Shown here: in pieces, positions 43,702-51,119 of the stretch
Position numbering within the stretch: the first letter of the stretch is position 1
Layout of the letters: each line of letters starts with the position of its first letter
Source: JABWBR01 sp036741235
GTDB lineage: Bacteria > Bacteroidota > Bacteroidia > Chitinophagales > Saprospiraceae
Assembly: GCA_036741235.1 (NCBI GenBank)
Contig: DAINSQ010000008.1
Location: 1 to 58,397 of the forward strand
Length of the DNA stretch: 58,397 bases
Reading direction: 5' to 3'
Notes under the pieces: generated by a model
The model's input: only the letters and a program-made list of their open reading frames with translations
Told to the model about the DNA's origin: nothing
The model's database searches: none
Translations under genes and position numbers: made by a program

Positions 43702-43740
43702 AAAACGCAATTTTGAAATCATCATCCCTATTCGTCTACT

Positions 43741-45138
43741 ATGAAAAAACTATTCTTATGTGTTGTATTATTTCACCTCTTCGACTGGGCGGCTGCGCAA
43801 GCAGAATTGGCCTATATTGACTCAATAAGTATTGTCGGCAATAAGCATACCCACGATTTTATTATTCTTCGCGAACTCAACTTCAAACAGGGCGACTCGA
43901 TACCGGTATCGGAACTGGACAGGAGGCTGGAGCTCGGCGAACAAATGGTGCTCAATACGGGGCTTTTTAATATAGCCTCCGTCTCTTTCGTGAATTGGGA
44001 GGGCAGCACCAACCGGGTACACATTCAAGTGGAGGTGGAAGAAGCCTGGTATATCTACCCCGTCCCGATTTTTGAATTGGCCGACCGCAACTTTAATGTG
44101 TGGTGGGTTGAGCAAAATCGCTCGCTACAGCGCCTCAATTTCGGGCTCGAGTTTACCCATCTCAATTTTACCGGCAGAAAAGATAAATTTAAAATAGCCG
44201 CCAAATACGGCTACACCCGCAATTACGGCCTGCGCTATTCCTTTCCCTATCTCAACCGCAAGCAAACGCTGGGCATCATCGGGGAGTTGTCTTTTTCCCA
44301 AAACCGAGAGATCAATTACGCCACCGTCGGCAATAAACAGGTGTTTTATCGCGATCCCGGGCGCTTTCTCTACCAGCGCTTTCGCGCCGACGTAGGCCTC
44401 ATCTACCGGCCGGGGCTTCTGGTTACCCACACGTTTGCCCTGGGCTATCGCCAGAACAAAATTGACAACGTAGTGGCCCAGGAACTCAATCCCGATTTTT
44501 TCCTCAACGGGCGAACGCTTCAACGCAATTTTTCGGCAGCTTATATTTTTACCTACGATCATCGTGATGTGCGACCTTACCCCATCGAAGGCAATTACTA
44601 CTTTCTGGCGCTGGAAAAAGAAGGTATCGGTATTTTTTCCGACCGGAATGCGCTCGTGCTGCATACCGCCTATGAACACTACACGCTGCTGCACCCGCGC
44701 TGGAGCGCAGGCGCCCGTCTGCGCGCCAAGCTTTCACTCAATCGCGAACAACAACCTTACAACGACAACCGCGCCGTCGGCTTCGGGAAAAATTACCTGC
44801 GCGGCTATGAGTATTACATCGTGGACGGCCTGGATATGGGGTACGCCAAGGCAACCTTGCGCTTTAAATTCCTGGAAAAAGAAGTCCACCTCTTGAGTCT
44901 ATTACCGGGACAACTCCGGCATATGCCCGTAAAAATGTACCTCACCGCCAATAACGACTTCGCTTTTGTCAACGATCCATACGCCGATACCTCCAACTTT
45001 CTTCACAACCGCCTGCTTTGGGGCGCCGGACTTGGGCTCGATATTGTATTATTTTACGACAAAGTGCTCCAATTTGAGTACAGCGTTAACCACATGGGCG
45101 AAAGCGGCTTATTTTTGCACCTTAACATGAATATCTGA
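43741..45138 (+). CDS. Omp85-type outer-membrane protein with one POTRA domain
   Basis: This 465-residue protein has a signal peptide (MKKLFLCVVLFHLFDWAAAQ) and one POTRA domain (residues 24-100: IDSISIVGNKHTHDFIILRE, VLNTGLFNIASVSFVNWEG). A 16-strand-like barrel follows, with FTYDHRDVRPYPIEGNYYFL, the Omp85 RGYxxY-like motif as LRGYEYYIVDGL, and an aromatic-poor end. It is shorter than BamA (five POTRA), so it is a BamA/TamA-like relative with an unknown client or lipid role. It begins an operon with nadK, whose ATG is 3 bases beyond the stop. Confidence 0.9.
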   Translation: MKKLFLCVVLFHLFDWAAAQAELAYIDSISIVGNKHTHDFIILRELNFKQGDSIPVSELDRRLELGEQMVLNTGLFNIASVSFVNWEGSTNRVHIQVEVEEAWYIYPVPIFELADRNFNVWWVEQNRSLQRLNFGLEFTHLNFTGRKDKFKIAAKYGYTRNYGLRYSFPYLNRKQTLGIIGELSFSQNREINYATVGNKQVFYRDPGRFLYQRFRADVGLIYRPGLLVTHTFALGYRQNKIDNVVAQELNPDFFLNGRTLQRNFSAAYIFTYDHRDVRPYPIEGNYYFLALEKEGIGIFSDRNALVLHTAYEHYTLLHPRWSAGARLRAKLSLNREQQPYNDNRAVGFGKNYLRGYEYYIVDGLDMGYAKATLRFKFLEKEVHLLSLLPGQLRHMPVKMYLTANNDFAFVNDPYADTSNFLHNRLLWGAGLGLDIVLFYDKVLQFEYSVNHMGESGLFLHLNMNI

Positions 45139-45141
45139 CGC

Positions 45142-46026
45142 ATGCAGGTGGTGATTTACGGCAAGACGGTAAAAGAATCCGATTATGAAGTGATCCAATC
45201 GCTATTCGACGCTTTGTTCCAGGAAGGGATTAACGCTTATGTATATGCCCCTTATCTCGATATGCTGCAAGGCAAGGTTGACTTCCGCCGAGATGTGGGC
45301 GTATTCGAAGGCTACCGCGATTTTAACGTCAAAAAACTCGATTTTTTTATCACCCTGGGCGGCGACGGCACCATCCTGGAGGCCATTACCCATATTCGCA
45401 ACAGCGGCGCGCCCATTATGGGGATTAACCTCGGGCGGCTTGGTTTTCTGGCCGGTATTGAAAAGAAAAAAATTAGAGAGGCCATCAGCCTGCTCAAACG
45501 CGGCCAATATATCCTCGAAGAACGACGTATGTTGTATCTGGAAAGCAATCTGCCTCTATTCGGTGAAATCCCTTTTGCACTCAACGATTGTACGCTGCTC
45601 AAGCGCGATACCTCTTCAATGATCACTATTCATACTTATATTAATGGCGCCTACCTCAACTCCTATTGGGCCGACGGGATTATCGTGGCTACCCCCACCG
45701 GTTCTACCGGTTATTCGTTGAGTTGCGGCGGACCGATTATTTTCCCCGATTCCAATAATTTTGTCATCACGCCGGTAGCCCCGCACAATCTCAATGTGCG
45801 TCCAATTGTAATCTCTGACGATAGCGTCATTTCTTTTGAAGTGGAAGGCCGCGCCGAAAATTTCCTTTGTACGCTTGATTCTCGCTTTGAAACCGTAACC
45901 TCGGCATACCAACTGGCGGTGCGCAAAAATGATTTTAGCATCAAACTGGTGCGCCTATATGAAGAGGGCTTCTTGCAAACCCTTAGAGAGAAATTGACCT
46001 GGGGAGTGGATTCCCGCAATTATTAA
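45142..46026 (+). CDS. nadK: NAD kinase
   Basis: This 294-residue enzyme has the NAD kinase motifs ITLGGDGTILEAITHIR (GGDGT), GINLGRLGFLAGI, LNDCTLLKRDTSSMITIHTY and ATPTGSTGYSLSCGGPIIFP, and the later SDDSVISFEVEGRAENF. It phosphorylates NAD to NADP in the cytoplasm. The start is fixed by the 3-base spacing after the upstream gene and the clear N-terminal strand MQVVIYGKTV. The SDR gene follows after 16 bases. Confidence 0.96.
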   Translation: MQVVIYGKTVKESDYEVIQSLFDALFQEGINAYVYAPYLDMLQGKVDFRRDVGVFEGYRDFNVKKLDFFITLGGDGTILEAITHIRNSGAPIMGINLGRLGFLAGIEKKKIREAISLLKRGQYILEERRMLYLESNLPLFGEIPFALNDCTLLKRDTSSMITIHTYINGAYLNSYWADGIIVATPTGSTGYSLSCGGPIIFPDSNNFVITPVAPHNLNVRPIVISDDSVISFEVEGRAENFLCTLDSRFETVTSAYQLAVRKNDFSIKLVRLYEEGFLQTLREKLTWGVDSRNY

Positions 46027-46042
46027 TAATAATCAACTTTTT

Positions 46043-47023
46043 ATGAAATATTTCCTCACCGGCGCTACCGGATTCGTCGGCAACAGCCTTGCCAGAATGC
46101 TGCGCGAGCGCAACCACGAAGTTATTGCAGTTGTGCGCAATCCTGAAAAAGCAAAAGCCCTGAAGAACATGGGCGTAACTATTGTCAAAGGCGATGTGAC
46201 CGACAAGGAAAGTATGCGGCAACCCATGATGGGCTGCGACGGCGTTTTTCACGTGGCCGGATGGTATAAGGTGGGCGTTAAGGACAAAACGCCCGGATGG
46301 CAGATCAATGTGGAAGGTACGCAAAACGTCCTGGAATTGATGCAGGAATTGCACATTCCCAAAGGAGTGTATACCAGTACGCTGGCCATTAATTCAGATA
46401 CCGATGGCGCTATTCGCGATGAATCTTTTCATTTTTCGGGCCGACATATCAGTGAATACGACCGCACCAAAGCTGCCGCTCATGATGTAGCCGACGAGTT
46501 TATCGCAGCAGGGCTTCCGCTGGTAATCGTCATGCCAGGGTTGATTTACGGCCCCGAGGGTACCAATATGAGCGACGAGGCGCTGCGTATGTTCCTGCAA
46601 AAAAAATTGCCGGTCATACCCCGACAATCGGCCTATAGTTGGGCGCATGTAGACGATATTGCTGAAGCCCATATCCTCGCTATGGAAAAAGCGCAACCCG
46701 GCAGCACTTATATCATCTGCGGCCCCTCCCACACCCTCACAGAAGCAATGTCCATTGCAGAAGAAATTACCGGTATCCGCAAACCCATGGCCGTGCCCCC
46801 GTTGATGCTCAGTATCTCCGCTTTCCTGGTGTCGCTCATAGAGTGGCTCATCCCGCTTCCTGAAATGTATTCTTCTGAAGCGCTGCGTGTACAGGCAGGC
46901 GTTACCTACCTGGGCGACAACAGCAAGGCCAAACGCGAATTGGGCTATAACCCACGCTCACTGCAAGAAGGTTTGAAGGAAACGCTGCTCTACGAGCTAA
47001 AGAAAATGGGTAAAAGCTGGTAA
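46043..47023 (+). CDS. NAD(P)-dependent epimerase/dehydratase (extended SDR)
   Basis: This 326-residue protein has the dinucleotide motif TGATGFVGNSLARMLRER near 6-23 and the active-site pair Tyr-x3-Lys in SEYDRTKAAAH, with upstream Ser/Thr in VYTSTLAINSD. The substrate region near 180-290 has membrane-like hydrophobic turns (LMLSISAFLVSLIEWLIPL). It resembles dihydroflavonol-reductase-like or nucleoside-sugar epimerase families, with unknown substrate. It probably shares the nadK transcript. Confidence 0.9.
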   Translation: MKYFLTGATGFVGNSLARMLRERNHEVIAVVRNPEKAKALKNMGVTIVKGDVTDKESMRQPMMGCDGVFHVAGWYKVGVKDKTPGWQINVEGTQNVLELMQELHIPKGVYTSTLAINSDTDGAIRDESFHFSGRHISEYDRTKAAAHDVADEFIAAGLPLVIVMPGLIYGPEGTNMSDEALRMFLQKKLPVIPRQSAYSWAHVDDIAEAHILAMEKAQPGSTYIICGPSHTLTEAMSIAEEITGIRKPMAVPPLMLSISAFLVSLIEWLIPLPEMYSSEALRVQAGVTYLGDNSKAKRELGYNPRSLQEGLKETLLYELKKMGKSW

Positions 47024-47101
47024 TCCATCTATAACTTCGGTGCAACTATGTCTGCCCTGCTTTGTCCTTGATCATAAGTTCACCCATAAATTTATTAACT
47101 T

Positions 47102-48223
47102 ATGAAGGATGTTACACTACGCAGACTTACGCTGCCCATACTGTGCCTACTGGGCACTACCGCGCTTACCGCGCAGGAAAACCATGTTAAGGGCGACAAT
47201 GAGCAGGTTATTATTTTACGCCAAAACGACCTGAAGCCGCATCCCGGCAAAGAAACTATTGCGTTCTTCAACTGGTTGAGTACCAATGAGACGCAACGCG
47301 TTATTCTCGGTATTTACCCCGGCGAAAAAACCGACGGCCCCGGACTTATGGTCGAAGACCTCGTCAATGGCGGCGGCGCTGCGCAGGCCGGTATCCAGGC
47401 CGGCGACAGAATCCTGGAAGTTGACGAAAAACCCGTCGATGACGCCGAGGACCTGCGCTATGTCCTCTCCAGCCGACAAGCCGGCGATGAGGTCCGCGTC
47501 TTGTATTTGCGCGACGGTAAAAGCTATTATGCCGTTGTTCGGCTCACCGCTCCTCGCAATGCTTTCAACTGGCGCAACTCGATAGAGCGCGACCCCTGTA
47601 AAGTATTCATCGGCGTCTTTACCCATACCTGGGACGGCGGCGCCGGCGTGAAAGTTAACGGCGTGATCAGCGGCACTTCAGCTGAAGCTGCCGGTCTTAA
47701 AGAGAACGATATCATCCTTGCCCTCAATGATGTGGCAGTAACTACCCACGAAGAACTATTGCGCGAACGCGACAAGCACAACCCCGGCGAGTTTTATACG
47801 CTTACCATTCAGCGCGACAATCTCACTTTTGATGTAGATGCTCAATTCATGGCGTGTCCCACAGATACTCCGGAAGAGCCTGTTGCCGTAGCCCCCGAAC
47901 CGGTAGTTGAAGAACCCGCATCTCCGGCTCGGCAGCCGTCGACGATTAATGCGCAGCCGCTCCAGTTAAACATGTGGAAGGCCTTTCCCAATCCCTCATA
48001 CGGCCAATTCAATCTACGCTTCCAGGCTGAACCGCTACCTGCCAGCCTGCAAATCACTGACAGCTACGGCCGCTTAGTCTACCGCGAACAGCTTAGCAAT
48101 TTCGACGGCAATTACGACCGCCAAATCAACCTCAAAGGCGCAGCACCCGGCATATATAATATTAGTGTGCAGCAAGGCAATCAAATATTCACCGATAAAA
48201 TAGTGCTGTTGCCAAAAGCATAG
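47102..48223 (+). CDS. Secreted double-PDZ protein with T9SS type A sorting tail
   Basis: This 373-residue protein has a signal peptide (MKDVTLRRLTLPILCLLGTTALTAQ) and a first PDZ near 60-150 (PGLMVEDLVNGGGAAQAGIQ, AGDRILEVDEKPVDD). A second PDZ near 165-245 (VNGVISGTSAEAAGLKENDI) and a Pro/Glu-rich linker follow. The last 80 residues are a T9SS sorting domain (MWKAFPNPSYGQFNLRFQ, ENDs in TDKIVLLPKA). No protease or other catalytic domain is present, unlike HtrA-type PDZ proteins. It may be a free peptide-binding or docking protein on the cell surface. Confidence 0.9.
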   Translation: MKDVTLRRLTLPILCLLGTTALTAQENHVKGDNEQVIILRQNDLKPHPGKETIAFFNWLSTNETQRVILGIYPGEKTDGPGLMVEDLVNGGGAAQAGIQAGDRILEVDEKPVDDAEDLRYVLSSRQAGDEVRVLYLRDGKSYYAVVRLTAPRNAFNWRNSIERDPCKVFIGVFTHTWDGGAGVKVNGVISGTSAEAAGLKENDIILALNDVAVTTHEELLRERDKHNPGEFYTLTIQRDNLTFDVDAQFMACPTDTPEEPVAVAPEPVVEEPASPARQPSTINAQPLQLNMWKAFPNPSYGQFNLRFQAEPLPASLQITDSYGRLVYREQLSNFDGNYDRQINLKGAAPGIYNISVQQGNQIFTDKIVLLPKA

Positions 48224-48656
48224 TTATCGGTTATCGGTTCCTGTTGTCCGTTCTAGGTTGTAGGTTGTTGTGTGGTTATGGTTTGTGCAATACGACAACC
48301 GACAACTGGGAACGGACAACCCACAACCGAGCCCCCCCTCTCCTGTTATTTTTCCCCTCCACAACAATTTTTTACCCATATTTGCATTGTTGATTAATGC
48401 GATAGGTGTAAAACCTTATTGCACAATCTGTTTTGCCCTAACGCCGGAAGCAGCTTACATTTACAGTCATCCCACCCTTCGGTCTGGCAATGCTCAGCGG
48501 CTCAACATGATTCAAACCACCGCCTGCACATGCGGGCATATCCTTTTTTGAGAAAACTTACACGGAAGGCGCTATGAGTTTTATTAGCGGAAGCGCTGGT
48601 GCGTTATCCGCAACCATGAACATATTTTGAAGCAACACATGCCAAATTCTGTTTTG
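48224..48656. other. Gene-free region of 433 bases
   Basis: Bases 48234-48330 are an inverted repeat (listed separately). From 48331 to 48656 I see C-rich and AT-rich stretches, no credible frame above 60 codons, no terminator, and no tRNA-like cloverleaf. The next gene's signal starts at 48657. Confidence 0.6.
48234..48330. repeat. Heptad-phased long inverted repeat after the PDZ gene
   Basis: Arms 48234-48272 and 48292-48330 are about three-quarters complementary with a one-base bulge; a core of 11 (GTTGTCCGTTC) and the GGTTGT ends match exactly. The units have a period of about seven bases, like the element at 37212. It starts 11 bases after the stop codon. Confidence 0.7.
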
Positions 48657-50303
48657 ATGAAAAGGGTAAACTACACACTGTTTGCAATCCTGTTATTGCC
48701 CTGTTTATTATCGGCACAACCCAAGTGGGAATGGGCTGTATTAGGGGGGGGCGCCAATTACCTGGGCGATCTGGTAGAAAAAGACTTGCCTGTTTGGAAA
48801 GAAACCCAACCCGCAGCGGGTTTATACGCCAGTCATTTTTTGGGCTACCGCTGGGCTATTCGCACACATGCTTTTTACGGGCAATTGAGCGGCAACGACG
48901 ACAATTTTTCTCAAGAAATATTTACGGAAGAACGCAACTTTCGCTTTCGGTCATACGTAACAGAGGTAGGCTTGTGCGTAGTATGGGAGCCTTTCGGCAA
49001 GGCTCGCTATCCCACTGGAGGAGGTTATCGACGAATTATTTCACCTTATGGCTACATCGGAGGCGCAGCTTCTTACATTGAGGCCAGACCCGATTTTTCT
49101 GCCACCCAACGCGAGGTGTGGTATGAAAAAACGCAGCAGGATATGCAGTCTGAACTATCGGGCCTGCGTTGGGCAATACCATTAGGTGGCGGACTCAAGT
49201 TTGATATTGGCAAGTATACGTCTATCAACCTGGAATTGGGGGTGCGTAAAGTGTTCTCCGATCATGTTGACGGGGTGAGTTATTCCGCCAATCCCGGGCG
49301 TGACGACTGGTATCTTTTTGGTTTGGTAGGCCTGGCTAAGCGTTTTGGCGAATACGATACCGATCGCGACCGCATCGTGAATAAAAAAGACGCCTGTCCT
49401 CATATCTTCGGTGTTTTATCAGCACGGGGGTGCCCCGATGAAGACGGCGACGGCGTAGAAGACCTCGAAGACGCCTGCCCCACCGAGGTCGGCCTCCGCG
49501 AATTAGGCGGCTGCCCCGATGCTGACGGCGACGGCGTCATTGACAAGCTGGATGCCTGCCCCAAAGAAAGCGGACCGGCCAAGCTCAGAGGTTGCCCCGA
49601 TAGTGACGGCGACGGCATTGCCGACCGGCAGGATGCATGCCCCAACGAGGCCGGCCCCGCTCACCGCAAAGGCTGCCCCGACCCCGATAGCGACGCCGAT
49701 GGCATCGTGGATCGCCTCGACCGCTGCCCCGGCGAGGCCGGCTGGGCTGATTGCAACGGCTGCCCATTTGCCGATAGCGATGCCGACGGCGTAGCCGACG
49801 TTGACGATCGCTGCCCCGACACCCGCGGCTACCTCGGCCAACAAGGCTGCCTCGATAGCGATAAGGACGGTATTATAGACCCCCTCGACAAATGCCCCGA
49901 TATCAGCGGCGTAAAAGCCAACAGCGGTTGCCCCCCGCTACCGGAAAAAGCCAGGAAAATACTGACTACCGCCATGCAAAGTGTGCAGTTTGAAACAGGT
50001 AGCGCAGTCATCAAAAAACAATCTTACGCCATATTGAACCAGGTAGCAGAAATATTGTCTACCTATGACTATTACCAACTGAGCATTGAAGGCCATACCG
50101 ATAGCCGCGGCAATGACAAGGCCAACCAGGCGCTGTCAGAAAACAGAGCCGGCGCGTGTCTGAATTACCTGGCCAGGAAAGGCATCGCCCGCGAGCGCAT
50201 GTCTGTCAAAGGTTGGGGAGAAATCAAACCCGTGAGCACCAACAAAACCGATAAAGGCAGACGCCTCAACAGACGCGTGGAGTTTAGACTATATCTGAAA
50301 TAA
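48657..50303 (+). CDS. OmpA-family protein: outer-membrane barrel, thrombospondin type 3 repeats, peptidoglycan-binding domain
   Basis: From ATG 48657 (signal MKRVNYTLFAILLLPCLLSA) it has 548 residues. Residues 20-240 are a DUF6089-like barrel (WEWAVLGGGANYLGDLVEKD). Eight Asp-rich thrombospondin type 3 repeats with DGDGVxDxxDxCP, a calcium-binding pattern, follow. The end is an OmpA domain (SVQFETGSAVIKKQSYAILN, IEGHTDSRGNDKANQALSEN) that binds peptidoglycan. It should tie the outer membrane to the wall. A TTG frame to 48627 and an ATG at 48639 are weaker starts. It is paralogous to the next gene in its barrel part. Confidence 0.93.
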   Translation: MKRVNYTLFAILLLPCLLSAQPKWEWAVLGGGANYLGDLVEKDLPVWKETQPAAGLYASHFLGYRWAIRTHAFYGQLSGNDDNFSQEIFTEERNFRFRSYVTEVGLCVVWEPFGKARYPTGGGYRRIISPYGYIGGAASYIEARPDFSATQREVWYEKTQQDMQSELSGLRWAIPLGGGLKFDIGKYTSINLELGVRKVFSDHVDGVSYSANPGRDDWYLFGLVGLAKRFGEYDTDRDRIVNKKDACPHIFGVLSARGCPDEDGDGVEDLEDACPTEVGLRELGGCPDADGDGVIDKLDACPKESGPAKLRGCPDSDGDGIADRQDACPNEAGPAHRKGCPDPDSDADGIVDRLDRCPGEAGWADCNGCPFADSDADGVADVDDRCPDTRGYLGQQGCLDSDKDGIIDPLDKCPDISGVKANSGCPPLPEKARKILTTAMQSVQFETGSAVIKKQSYAILNQVAEILSTYDYYQLSIEGHTDSRGNDKANQALSENRAGACLNYLARKGIARERMSVKGWGEIKPVSTNKTDKGRRLNRRVEFRLYLK

Positions 50304-50335
50304 CGATGTTTTTTTATCACCATAACCCATTAACA

Positions 50336-51049
50336 ATGAGATTTTTTTACACCTTTTTTTGTGCCGTGATATTCGTTGCCGCTGCCACGGCGCAGCCCCA
50401 ATGGGAAGTTGGCGGCTTTATCGGCATGGCCAATTACCAGGGCGACCTGGTGAAACAGACTATTCCTCCTTTTAAAGAAGGTAATTTCGCCTTCGGCGCC
50501 GGCGGTCGCTATGTATATAACTATACCTGGAGCTTTCGCGGCAATTTGACAATTGGAAAAATCTCGGGCGATGATATCAACTACCGCAGCGACGACTTTC
50601 GCCGGGAGCGCAATACGCGTTTTGAAAATACGCTGGTAGAACTGGCAGGCGGTGTGGAATGGGAGCCCTTCGGGGAGTGGCGATACTTGTCGGGATATGG
50701 ATTTAAAAAACTGATTTCACCTTATATTTATACCGGATTGGGCTTCACTTTCACCGGCCTGGATGCTCAATATCCCGCAGCGGAAACGGTTTCCCCCGGC
50801 ATGGCGCTGGCCCTGGCGCAGGATGAAAATGCCAACTTTGCCCGCTCACAGATCGTCATACCAATCGGACTTGGCGTAAAGTTTGATTTGGCGCAATATT
50901 GGTATCTCGGGCTTGAAGTTGGCATGCGCTATACTTTTACCGATTACCTCGACGGCGTGAGCAAAGCCGGAAACCCCGACGCCAAAGACTGGTACCAGTT
51001 TTCAGGTTTCCAGGTTGTACACCGCTTGCCCAATACCCGGAAAAGGTAA
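50336..51049 (+). CDS. DUF6089-like outer-membrane beta-barrel protein
   Basis: A 237-residue protein with a signal (MRFFYTFFCAVIFVAAATAQ) from ATG 50336. An ATG at 50306 would add ten residues before the signal and is less likely. The barrel (WEVGGFIGMANYQGDLVKQT, VELAGGVEWEPFGEWRYLSG) is clearly related to the barrel of the upstream OmpA protein: NYxGDLV, VWEPFGxxRY and LISPYxY are common to both. It lacks the repeats and OmpA domain. The pair look like a tandem duplication with loss or gain of the tail. Confidence 0.88.
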   Translation: MRFFYTFFCAVIFVAAATAQPQWEVGGFIGMANYQGDLVKQTIPPFKEGNFAFGAGGRYVYNYTWSFRGNLTIGKISGDDINYRSDDFRRERNTRFENTLVELAGGVEWEPFGEWRYLSGYGFKKLISPYIYTGLGFTFTGLDAQYPAAETVSPGMALALAQDENANFARSQIVIPIGLGVKFDLAQYWYLGLEVGMRYTFTDYLDGVSKAGNPDAKDWYQFSGFQVVHRLPNTRKR

Positions 51050-51053
51050 TTAG

Positions 51054-51102
51054 TTGATGTTTGATGTTTGGATTGTTTTATAAATCCAACATCAAACATC
51101 AA
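51054..51102. repeat. Near-perfect hairpin of TTGATGT heptads between converging genes
   Basis: Arm 51054-51074 pairs with 51083-51102 with one bulged base; the loop is 8 bases. Units TTGATGT / ACATCAA repeat every seven bases, and one more follows (ACATCAA near 51110). It lies between the stops of the barrel gene (51049) and the EF-G-like gene (51120), so it may end both transcripts, though neither side shows a long U tract. Confidence 0.7.
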
Positions 51103-51119
51103 AAATCCGACATCAATAA

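Noticed and set aside
44125..44694. 189-residue minus-strand frame opposite the Omp85-like gene
   Set aside because: Shadow of a barrel gene with a clear signal and POTRA domain.
48331..48656. Search for a tRNA or small RNA in the gap
   Set aside because: No cloverleaf, T-loop sequence or promoter-terminator pair could be found by eye.
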